Source of the DNA: a virus
Strand: one strand, 5' to 3'
DNA length: 64,000 nucleotides
IMG/VR virus record: IMGVR_UViG_3300045125_000168
Span: 124,001 to 188,000 of that record
Part shown: positions 47,313 to 55,095 of the stretch, in pieces
How positions within the stretch are numbered: the stretch's first letter is position 1
Layout of the letters: every line of letters begins with the position of its first letter
Notes under the pieces: generated by a model
What the model saw: the letters and a program-made list of their open reading frames with translations, nothing else
What the model was told of the DNA's origin: nothing
Database searches by the model: none
Position numbers and translations under genes: made by a program

Positions 47313-49905
47313 TTAAAAACTTACGGCTAAGTTGGAGACGACTACGGAGCATTTGTTCTGCTCACGAGCACTCATCGAGTCGAAAGCAGCTTGGATTTCA
47401 CGTTCCGCCATCGGGCTTCATGAGCAGGCTCAACCGGAGCAAGCGGCATAGAAGTACGGGCCAAACGGTCACGCAGGGTCTCGGTGGCAGTTCGTGACTT
47501 GAGACCTTGCGATGTTGCTCGCAGAGGTCACCATCTTCTTCGTCATCGCGAGGCTTCTTTTGGCATTTCCAGATACTCGTTGGCATCAGCCACAACTTGA
47601 TCGATGAACGGTTCAAAGGCTTCAGCCGAAGCATTCTTCGACGATCAAAGCAGGATTGTGGATGCCAAAGGGATCACAAGACGCTCCACGAAGGCTTTCT
47701 TGGGAGCGTTTGGTTTGTCGGCGAGCAGACCTTTGTTCAGGCTTTCAGCGGCCACGACCATAGCCTCAGTAAAGTCATTTCGCAGCGAAGCCAAGCGATC
47801 CTTGCGCTCAGGAAGCCAGAGAAGCAAGAGCTTCTTCTTTCATCTTACCTGCAGAGATTACCTTTGGTCACGGCGTTAGCGTAAAGCGGGCTTTCACGCC
47901 TTGCAGCATTTTCACGAAGACCGACTTTCTCAACGGTCTGAGCCACAACATTCCGGCCACTTCGCGTCGTCTGAAGAACGCAGCAACGTCTTCGGCGTGA
48001 TCTTGATCGGCAAGGTGAACTTCAGCAACAGAGCTTGCCTGCGGCTTGGATGACCCGATAAGGATCCAGCATGGTCAGACCCAGAACGTGAAAGCTTAAG
48101 AGCTTCGCGGCCTGGTTGCTTACATCCGAGACTATCAAAAGGACTGGAGCACTTCATAGTGCATGGCCTCGAGACTCCTGAGCTTCTTCCGCAGGTTTTT
48201 CTTCTGCGTGTTCCTCTTCGTGGTGCTCTTCATGCTCTTCTTCGTGGTGCTCTTCGTGCTCGGCAGGAGCTTTAGGAGCCTCTTCTGCCATCTCGTCCTC
48301 AGCAGGCACATATTCATCATCAGCCATCGGCTCACTGTCGAGTGTGTCTTCGATCGATTCTTCATCGACCTTATCCATCGCGTCAGCGATCTCAGCTGCG
48401 AGTTCTTCGTCTTTTAGCTCTTCAGCGATGATTTTTTGGCCGTGGAGAGACAGCCAGTGGATACCTGCGAGCAGGCTGCGGCCTTCGCTCACAAGGCTAC
48501 GACGCTCGGAAGCGGTGACTTGTTTACGGTCGAGGGAGTGAACGTCTTTGAGAGCGGCAGCCACTTCTTTTTCGAGGTTTTCAAGACGTTTTGCAGTAGC
48601 AAGAGCCGCCTTGAACTTTCCTGCGCGAGCCAAAGCACGAACCTTGCGGAACATGGCTTCTGCTTTCGCAGCTTCGTCTTTGTCACTGTCGATCGATTCT
48701 TGAGCGGCCTGAGGTAATTTCATTTCTTCGTCCTCCGAGTCTTCGTCATGGCTTGCGTCTTCTTCGTTAGCGAAACCCGCGTTCTTCTCTTCGTCATCCG
48801 CTGCTTCGGGAAGAGGAGCAGCGTGTTCCTCACTGGCAAGAGCCGCGAGTCCTTCGCGAGCCAGTTCAAAGTCACCTTTTTTGAGCAAAGCAGCGACCGT
48901 GCGGGTAGCCTTCAGGCGTTCTGCTTTTTTGAGGCAAGCGGTAGCCTTGGCGATATCACCTTGGCGAGCGGCAGCTTCCGCTGCGCTTTGAGCCTCTAGC
49001 TCGTCATGGCTTGGATCTTCAACCACCAATTCTTCTTTACCAGCTTCGGCTTCGTCTTCCAAAATCTCGTCAGAGGCTTCGCAGTGCTCTTCCCCTGGCG
49101 CACATTCTTTGGCTTTTGCCATCATGTCTTCGGCAGCTTTCATCATGCTTGCAGCTTTGGACTGATCGGCAGTCGGGTCTTTCATCATTTCTTCGGCAGC
49201 TTTCATCAGGTAGCAGGCTTTTTCAGCCTCAGCCTTTTTGCCTTCATCAGCGATAGCTTTGGCTTCTTCTTCCATCACTTCACTTTTGCAGACTTCACCT
49301 GATTTCTCATCGCACTCTTCAAGATCCGCTAGGATCTCTTCGAGGGCGCGAGCGCGAACGAGGTCGCCTTTTTTCTTAAGATTTGCCTTGAGCGTGGCCA
49401 AGGCTTCGCGTTGCGAGACCTTCATATCGTTATCCTCATCTTGTGGCTCTTGCGACATATTATAAGCCGTTAGGTACTTCCGAGCTTCAACAATGTAACC
49501 ACCGTTGAGCAACACGTTCGCAAGAATCGAAACTGTTTCGTTGCTTGCATCCGCGAAGTCTGCGTGGTCCTCTGGTGACTCCAGATAATCTCCACCAGCC
49601 GTAAAAGCTGCATCAGGCGCACCTGTCGGTGGCAATTCAGCAATCACGCTTGCAGCGATCTGCACAGATTCACCGTCTCGTTCGTGAACAAACGCTTCGA
49701 CCGCAGCACCAAGATAGGTGTGAGCCAAAGTGTAGTTCGGTTTTTCCTCACGAAGTAGCTTGGCCGCATGAGCTAAAAGTCTATGAGCCACAGGTTTTGA
49801 TGGGGCTTTGTTGTGATTTAAAACCTTTTCCAAGGCTTCCACTTCAGCCAATAAAACTGTGTCCCCACGATTTTTTAGCTCGCGCAGCGCATTTTTCAAT
49901 GTCAT
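47313..49905 (-). CDS. Large acidic Ala/Glu-rich protein, scaffold/core candidate (C-terminal frameshifts)
   Basis: AGGAG eight bases before ATG. The first 583 residues are one open frame, helical, extremely rich in Ala, Glu and Lys, with repeats such as MKAAEEMMKDPTADQSKAAS and MMKAAEDMMAKAKEC. A His/Glu tract (HEEHHEEEHEEHHEEEHAEE) lies near its end. Several shifts then lead on through HYEVLQSFDSLGC, TMLDPYRVIQAAGKL, ENAARRESPLYANAVTK, EAMVVAAESLNKGLLADKPN and a C-terminus AFDSMSAREQNKCS. Total about 860 residues. The composition fits a prohead core or scaffold, or a long virion protein. Its own strong terminator suggests high expression. The role is inferred. Confidence 0.55.
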
Positions 49906-50009
49906 GACGGATCTCCTGGAGAAATAAGTTCGCGCTGCTCAACACCTAATGGTAATAATGACGACAACCTCGTGGAGGAGGTTAGAAACTGAAATCGAAT
50001 ATTGAATCT

Positions 50010-50279
50010 TTACGCTTTAGCTTGTCCTTGCATCCGAGCTTGTTGCGACTTCAGGGCTTCTGAAAGACGCAGGGGTCGCCCACTCACTTCTTTACCTTGC
50101 ATCTCTTGCAAGGCCAGTTCTCCTTCTTTGACCTCGATAAAGCCATACCCTTTTGACCGACCAGTTTCGCGGTCTTTGATGATACGGATTGACCCAGGGC
50201 GAACACCATAAGGTTGGAATGCTGCCTCTAGTTCTTGTTCCGTAACCTTCCATGCTAAGTTTCCCAGATAAAGGCGCAT
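50010..50279 (-). CDS. RRM-type RNA-binding protein
   Basis: Starts at 50279 with AGGAG upstream. 89 residues: RNP2 is MRLYLGNLAWKVTEQELEAA, RNP1 is GRSKGYGFIEVKEGELALQE, and GKEVSGRPLRLSEA is the last strand. The conserved aromatic residues of RNP1 and RNP2 are present. A short Gln/Ala tail follows. Stand-alone RRM proteins occur in some bacteria, where they bind RNA; I do not recall them as common phage genes. It might regulate translation or protect phage RNA. Confidence 0.9.
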   Translation of the reverse strand: MRLYLGNLAWKVTEQELEAAFQPYGVRPGSIRIIKDRETGRSKGYGFIEVKEGELALQEMQGKEVSGRPLRLSEALKSQQARMQGQAKA

Positions 50280-50316
50280 CACTGTGGGCTCCTGACTCCG
50301 TGTTTGTTGAAGTAAC

Positions 50317-50350
50317 AAACAAAAACCCTTTAAATATCCCTAAAAGGGTT
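50317..50350 (-). terminator. Intrinsic terminator upstream of the RRM gene
   Basis: AACCCTTT pairs with AAAGGGTT around a TAGGGATATTT-type loop, followed on the minus strand by TTTGTTTG. It ends the transcript of the gene at 50428. Confidence 0.75.
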
Positions 50351-50427
50351 TGGAGTAACCGACCCACACCGATCTGGGGTGGGCTAAAAATTAAAAATCT
50401 CTTTTTTAATCTTGGACATGATTCTCT

Positions 50428-50817
50428 TTAGGTAATTTCGCTCCGCAGCAGTGACACCAGAAGTCCCGATCCTTTCAAAATCAGATGCATATTCTGCATC
50501 GTTTCGGAACCACATTGCGGGCATTCTACTTTTTGCAAATAGTCTTTTTTGAGATCATCCCTCAGCAGGCGCTCAAGCTGCATCGGGGTAAGCTCTTCAA
50601 TAAAACGCGCATACTTGCCCGAGAGAGGGCTGAAAGGATCAAGCCCCATCTCGGCATAGTATTGCTTCCCAGTCTCTGGGTCTTCATAAAGCCCGTAAGA
50701 AAACCCGCATCCGGTGGTGGTCCTCGAAAGAGATACACCGGACGATATGGCTGGTAATCGGTGGGTTTCTGGGTGTAAGGAAGTAGGCCCCCCACCAAAT
50801 CCTAAAATTAGTTTCAT
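50428..50817 (-). CDS. Small protein with C-terminal zinc-binding CxxC (frame-disrupted)
   Basis: The C-terminal frame reads YGLYEDPETGKQYYAEMGLD, LTPMQLERLLRDDLKKDYLQ, VECPQCGSETMQN. The N-terminal part is better in another frame (LPYTQKPTDYQPYRPVYLFR), so an indel lies near 50720. Only one C-x2-C pair is seen, so metal binding is tentative. About 125 residues. The start overlaps the stop of the gene at 50814 by four bases. Confidence 0.5.
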   Translation of the reverse strand: MKLILGFGGGPTSLHPETHRLPAISSGVSLSRTTTGCGFSYGLYEDPETGKQYYAEMGLDPFSPLSGKYARFIEELTPMQLERLLRDDLKKDYLQKVECPQCGSETMQNMHLILKGSGLLVSLLRSEIT

Positions 50818-51582
50818 GACGGGCGACTCATGGTTTTAACATAATCCGAGCCTAGAATCTGCGTGACCGCACCCAACGCCCATTTTTCCCAGGTTTTCTG
50901 CGATTTCGTCGGAGCGAGACTGCTCGTGACTTCCAGAACGCGAAGATCGGACACATCCTTCGCGGCTTTGGCCAAGGTCACAATCTTTTCTCGGGGTAGT
51001 TCATAACGACTCCATGCGAGAGCAGATCCTGCATGGTCCAAGACCTCTTCGGCAATCGTTAGAAGCTCACGACGCAAACCCAAGTGGCAAGCGTCTTCAC
51101 TTGCAGAAGCCACGACAGGGGCTGGAAGCTCCAAGTCACCGACCGTCCAGTCCTGCTTCAGGTTGTAAGTGCAGATCACCGAGGCTTGGTCTTTCTGGGC
51201 GATCGCGACTTTCGCGTTCAACTCTTCAGCACCGATGGTGAACTCGCCAAGCGGAACAGCCGCGCCTTTGGTTTCCATCAGAAGAGCGTTGATCTCGTCT
51301 TGGAACGCTTTGAAAGCCGGGTTCAAATCTTGCTCTAGCTTGGTCAAAGCCGCTAAAATGCGCGATTTCGGGTCGATCGGTGCGGCTTCTTCTGGCGCAG
51401 GCGCAGCTTCTTCCTCAGCTTGCTCCTCGGCCTCTGGCGCTTCCTCGGGTTCCTCAGCAGGGGCCTCGGCAACCTCTTGGAGTGCGATCACGGCGAGGCG
51501 TTCCGCATCTTTTTTGAGATCGATCCTGCCTCAACCTTTTTTCTTAATTCAGACAAAAACGCTAGAGTATGAGCGCGTTGCA
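50814..51582 (-). CDS. Hypothetical protein with acidic linker (N-terminal frameshift)
   Basis: TAAGGAGA precedes ATG at 51582: MQRAHTLAFLSELRKKVEAG, then after a shift near 51525 IDLKKDAERLAVIALQEVAE. An acidic Glu/Ala/Pro stretch (about 35 residues) follows. The folded C-terminal 170 residues include SRILAALTKLEQDLNPAFKA, AKVAIAQKDQASVICTYNLK and VVASASEDACHLGLRRELLT. About 255 residues. No family recognised. Coupled to the gene at 50817 by an ATGA overlap. Confidence 0.55.
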
Positions 51583-51595
51583 TACCACCGTCTCC

Positions 51596-52077
51596 TTAGA
51601 GTTCGTTGCGCAGAAGGGATTGAAGCTCGTGCGTGTGTTCCTGCTCTTTGGCCAGGATGTTTTCTAATTCTATTTTAAGGGGGAGTCTTCGCCAAGCTGC
51701 GAAATGATCTTCCCGTATAAGGCAACAGCCTCTTGCTCAAACTTGAGTTGCAACCGAATCAGGTCTTCAATCTTAGACCCCTTCGGAAGCTCGGGAATGA
51801 TGTGGCGCTTGACCGTAGGTCGTTCACCCATTCCGACGATGTAGCGTTGCAGGAGAGAAATATGCGAGGCTTCTTCTCCGGCATTTTCCTCGAAATCCGC
51901 AGCAATCGCTGGGCTACAAAGACCGAGGAGCGATTCTTTATAGGCGTAGTAAAGATCCCACTGCCTAAATTCGCCCATCAAGGCTTCTTGCAAAAGTCCA
52001 AGAACCCCCACGTCCTGAGCCGATAAGAGATCGGCAGGAGTAGCGGCTAAGACATATAATTTGCGCAAGAAAGACAT
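51596..52077 (-). CDS. Leader-tagged ferritin-like four-helix protein (C-terminal frameshift)
   Basis: Starts at 52077: MSFLRKLYVLAATPADLLS, with F-L-R-K-L and V-L-A-A like the shared leader. Helices carry EALMGEFRQWDLYYAYKESL, FEENAGEEASHISLLQRYIV and IRLQLKFEQEAVALYGKIIS; after a shift near 51672, LAKEQEHTHELQSLL ends the protein. E-E-x-x-H and E-Q-E-H are ferritin-like di-iron motifs. About 160 residues. It may store or oxidise iron, or protect DNA in the head. The stop TAA is inside the ribosome-binding site of the next gene. Confidence 0.75.
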
Positions 52078-52112
52078 AAGCTCTACCTTTATCAATATAA
52101 ATCTTGCCCGAC

Positions 52113-52388
52113 TTATTTTTTCAAACTGCTGAGATACAACCACTTCGCAAGAGCCGTGCGAATCTGTTTTTTGACGACCGCGAACTGCTCGGCGTTCTGA
52201 GCTTTTTCCAACTCTGTTTTAACTTTGTTCTCAATGCGAGATAAGTGACCAGCAAAGTCACTGCGCATTTTGTCTAAATCTTGGTTGACCACTTTCCACG
52301 CCTCTTCACCCAAAAACTCTTTGGTCGCGGGCGATAAGGTCGAACCAAGCGCCTTTTTGCGGTTGACTTTTTTCAAGAATGAAACCAT
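52113..52388 (-). CDS. Small basic protein with leader-like start
   Basis: Starts at 52388: MVSFLKKVNRKKALGSTLSP, which has F-L-K-K-V and basic residues but lacks the K-Y-x-V part. The remainder is one long helical region (EEAWKVVNQDLDKMRSDFAG, SRIENKVKTELEKAQNAEQF). About 91 residues. An upstream open stretch to 52439 overlaps rmlC and is less likely. Possible packaged protein. Confidence 0.55.
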   Translation of the reverse strand: MVSFLKKVNRKKALGSTLSPATKEFLGEEAWKVVNQDLDKMRSDFAGHLSRIENKVKTELEKAQNAEQFAVVKKQIRTALAKWLYLSSLKK

Positions 52389-52417
52389 ACGGTGCCCCCT
52401 TCGCAAATCGATCAAAG

Positions 52418-52945
52418 CTAAATCTTGATGAGAGGCCAACTCTGATCGCGGGGATTGACTAAGAGAGGAGTCTCAGGCCATTCGATACCAAGCGCAGGGT
52501 CATCCCACCGGAGACCGTCTTCGGCACTTTTTTCATAAGGGTAATCGACTTTGTACTGAACGATCGCCGTTTCAGACAGAACTAGAAAGCCGTGGGCCAA
52601 ACCTTTGGGGACATAAAGACTCCAGTGGTTGTCCTCATTAAGATGAAACCCAGCCCATTTCAGATAGCTCGGGGAGTCAGGTCGAAGGTCCACAATCACG
52701 TCATAGATGGAACCCGCAACACACCGCACGAGTTTCGCCTGAGCCGATCCACCTTTTTGAAAGTGCAAGCCTCGCAAGGTGCCTTTCATGCTTTTGGACT
52801 GATTGTCTTGAATCCATCTCTCGTGGATGCCTGCGGAGCGGAAGTCTGACAGATTGTACGGGACCAAAAAATGTCCTCGGTCATCCGAAAAAACATCAGG
52901 CTTAAAGATGCAGGCTTGATAGACAGAAGTTGTCAACTTTTCCAC
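52418..52945 (-). CDS. rmlC: dTDP-4-dehydrorhamnose 3,5-epimerase
   Basis: An intact 175-residue protein. It has FKPDVFSDDRGHFLVPYNLS, WIQDNQSKSMKGTLRGLHFQ with the catalytic His, QAKLVRCVAGSIYDVIVDLR, YVPKGLAHGFLVLSETAIVQ and YPYEKSAEDGLRWDDPALGI. The family catalytic His/Asp dyad and Tyr are present. It epimerises dTDP-4-keto-6-deoxyglucose at C3 and C5. It overlaps rmlD by 13 bases. Confidence 0.95.
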   Translation of the reverse strand: MEKLTTSVYQACIFKPDVFSDDRGHFLVPYNLSDFRSAGIHERWIQDNQSKSMKGTLRGLHFQKGGSAQAKLVRCVAGSIYDVIVDLRPDSPSYLKWAGFHLNEDNHWSLYVPKGLAHGFLVLSETAIVQYKVDYPYEKSAEDGLRWDDPALGIEWPETPLLVNPRDQSWPLIKI

Positions 52946-53826
52946 AAGCGACCCTTTTCTTGGAGTTCCTCTAAGTGTTCGACTAACCTAATCTTCCAAT
53001 CGACGATATGCTGCGGAGCTAGGGCTTGTGCCTTGGTGGTGTCCAGGGCCGAGAAGGTCGGACGCAAGGCGCGGGCGCGGTGCTCATCACTACTTAAAAA
53101 CGGCTTGACTTTCAGATCGATATTCACCACGGCACTGAGATAGGACGCAATCACCTGAGCCTGATCGCAGCGCGAGGGCACCGTCGTCGCAGAACCCGAA
53201 ACATGGATTAGACCCCGAAGCCGAGCGTCACTGAGCGCCTGGACAATAAAGCCTGCGACATCCTGAGCGTGAGTTGGAAAGCCAAATTGATCGGATACCA
53301 CGGGTATAGAGTTTGAGTTCTTTAAATTGCGGACAATCGCTTCCGGGAACGACGCCCGTGCTCGACCGTACACCCAACTGGTGCGCACCAAAAGAAAAGG
53401 TTTTAAACAGTGCCTGAGAAATAGCTCTTCCCCGAGTAATTTGGTCAGACCATAGACCTGAATCGGCCCCGCTTGGTCGTCCTCACGGTAAGGGATGTGG
53501 TGCTCTTTGCCACCAAAGATATAGTCCGTCGAGATATGCACCACGAGCTTACAGGCTTGAAGCTCCGAACAGACCTTGGCTACCCGTTCGGCAAGAGCCG
53601 CGTTGAGTAGGAAGGCTTGGTGCAAATGCTGCTCGGCCTGATCGACGTTGGTGTAGGCCGCAGCATTGATGACCACTTCAGGGTTCACCGACCGCAGATA
53701 GAACTCCAGGGCCTCTAGGTTCGAGAGGTCACACTCCTGTCTCGTGGGGGCTAAGACAGGGTAGCCGTGCAAAAGTCGCCTAAGCTCCGTGCCGATCAGC
53801 CCTGAGCCACCCAGAATCACGATCAT
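52933..53826 (-). CDS. rmlD: dTDP-4-dehydrorhamnose reductase
   Basis: An intact 297-residue SDR: VILGGSGLIGTELRRLL (Rossmann G-x-x-G-x-x-G), EVVINAAAYTNVDQAEQHLH, HISTDYIFGGKE, IQVYGLTKLLGEE (Y-x3-K), LLVRTSWVYGRA. It makes dTDP-rhamnose from the RmlC product using NAD(P)H. Coupled with rmlC. rmlB is not present in this window, so it is elsewhere in the genome or the host supplies it. A start at 53826 gives the usual length. Confidence 0.95.
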   Translation of the reverse strand: MIVILGGSGLIGTELRRLLHGYPVLAPTRQECDLSNLEALEFYLRSVNPEVVINAAAYTNVDQAEQHLHQAFLLNAALAERVAKVCSELQACKLVVHISTDYIFGGKEHHIPYREDDQAGPIQVYGLTKLLGEELFLRHCLKPFLLVRTSWVYGRARASFPEAIVRNLKNSNSIPVVSDQFGFPTHAQDVAGFIVQALSDARLRGLIHVSGSATTVPSRCDQAQVIASYLSAVVNIDLKVKPFLSSDEHRARALRPTFSALDTTKAQALAPQHIVDWKIRLVEHLEELQEKGRLWKS

Positions 53827-53847
53827 GTCGAACCTCGCTTGGATTGC

Positions 53848-53876
53848 TTGACAAACATCTTAGCTTGCTTTTAATT
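53848..53876 (+). promoter_or_regulatory. Candidate promoter of the Nudix-ADP-ribosyltransferase operon
   Basis: TTGACA at 53848, 17-base spacer, TTAATT at 53871. It lies about 105 bases before the ATG at 53981 and upstream of a hairpin at 53912. Confidence 0.5.
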
Positions 53877-53911
53877 TGTAGACAAATCGCTAAAGCTACT
53901 TTGTGTACGGT

Positions 53912-53943
53912 AAAAAGGTGTTCTCATGGAGGGCACCTTTTTT
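53912..53943 (+). terminator. Attenuator-like hairpin in the leader of the Nudix operon
   Basis: AAAAAGGTG pairs with CACCTTTTTT across TTCTCATGGAGGG. The T-run makes it terminator-like on the plus strand, but it sits between the likely promoter and the Nudix ATG, with no plus gene just before it. Hence an attenuator is suggested. Confidence 0.6.
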
Positions 53944-53980
53944 GTCCCAAAAGATTCAACACGACCTAGAGGAGTCTTTC

Positions 53981-54471
53981 ATGCAGACCTTCCTGAAACG
54001 TGTTGCTGATAGATATAGTGTCGTGGCTGAGATTGGCTCGGGCAAACACGCCCTGACAACCGACGAGAGCGGGAAGTTTTGGGGGAACGCAGGTGCAGGG
54101 GGAGTGTTTTGGGCTAAGGAGACGGGCCGTATCCTTCTAGCGTACCGCAGCGCCTTGGTGAATGAGCCGCACACTTGGGGTGTGTGGGGTGGGGCCGTGG
54201 ACAAGGGCGAATCGCCAGAAGATACCGTGAGACGAGAAATCAAAGAAGAGACCAAGTACGCTGGGGCCTATCAACTCAAGCCGCTCTACGTCTACCAAAA
54301 CGGCAACTTTCGTTATCACAATTTTCTTATTACCGTGCCAAAAGAGTTTGACCCGATCCTCTGCTGGGAAACCGAAGACTTTGGATGGTTTGACTTAGGG
54401 GCTTTCCTAAGCCGCTGCACTTCGGTCTCAAAGCTCTTTTGCCGCACTTAGAAAAAGAAATCAAAAGGTGA
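53981..54471 (+). CDS. Leader-tagged Nudix hydrolase (C-terminal frameshift)
   Basis: GAGGAG before ATG. The N-terminus MQTFLKRVADRYSVVAEIG is the clearest example of the shared leader. The Nudix box is GGAVDKGESPEDTVRREIKE plus ET (G-x5-E-x7-R-E-x2-E-E). VFWAKETGRILLAYRSALVN and WGVWGG come before it. One shift near 54405 gives KPLHFGLKALLPHLEKEIKR. About 163 residues. Nudix enzymes cleave NDP-X substrates such as ADP-ribose or NADH. The next gene is an ADP-ribosyltransferase-like protein six bases on, which suggests a link to ADP-ribose. Confidence 0.92.
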
Positions 54472-54476
54472 CCCCT

Positions 54477-55067
54477 ATGTTGTACAGCTTCCTTGAACAG
54501 GTATCGGCAAAGTACGCCGTGATTGCTGAACCCACCCTGACCCTGTGGCATGGTGGTAACCTGGAGTTTTCCTCGGAAAGCATCTCACATCGGGGTGGTA
54601 GATGGGAGCACGGTCCTGGCCTTTATCTCACCACGCACTATGATACAGCAAAAAAATATGCCAAAGGGTCTCGCAAGCTCTATCAAGTTGTCGTTCGGGA
54701 GGGAAAAGATCTTTCCGACGTGAACTTACCGATCGATGCTGTTCATGCTTTTATAGATGAGTATTTTATTCGAGCGCGTAAGCGAGACTTGTTAGCGCGA
54801 ATCGAAAAGCATGTGGTGAATAACAAAATCAACGCCGAGACTTTTTTGAATATTACGATCAATGAAAATGGCATCAGAAACACGGATACCGATCGGTTGA
54901 GAAATTTTTTAGTCCAGCAAGGAGCCGACTATCTGGTTGTGGATAACCCTTTTGGTTGGGGCGAAAGAATGCTTGTGCTTTTCAACATGAAAAACATGGT
55001 TAGTAAGAAAAGAATAACGCCAAAAGACACTATTGAAGTGTTTGATCTGCCGAAAGAGTTTGCCTAA
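54477..55067 (+). CDS. Leader-tagged ADP-ribosyltransferase-like protein
   Basis: An intact 196 residues, AAAAGGTG before ATG. MLYSFLEQVSAKYAVIAEPT is the leader. LTLWHGGNLEF, GGRWEHGPGLYLTTHYDTAK and KYAKGSRKLYQVVV match the R/H-Y-x-T-type NAD-binding start of ADP-ribosyltransferase folds (WHGG...GPGLYLTT...A..YA). QQGADYLVVDNPFGWGERML near the end could carry the acidic residue. It is the second gene of the Nudix operon. A transferase acting on host targets is inferred. Confidence 0.68.
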   Translation: MLYSFLEQVSAKYAVIAEPTLTLWHGGNLEFSSESISHRGGRWEHGPGLYLTTHYDTAKKYAKGSRKLYQVVVREGKDLSDVNLPIDAVHAFIDEYFIRARKRDLLARIEKHVVNNKINAETFLNITINENGIRNTDTDRLRNFLVQQGADYLVVDNPFGWGERMLVLFNMKNMVSKKRITPKDTIEVFDLPKEFA

Positions 55068-55095
55068 TTTCGCAGATGATCTTTTTTGCGGTCCC

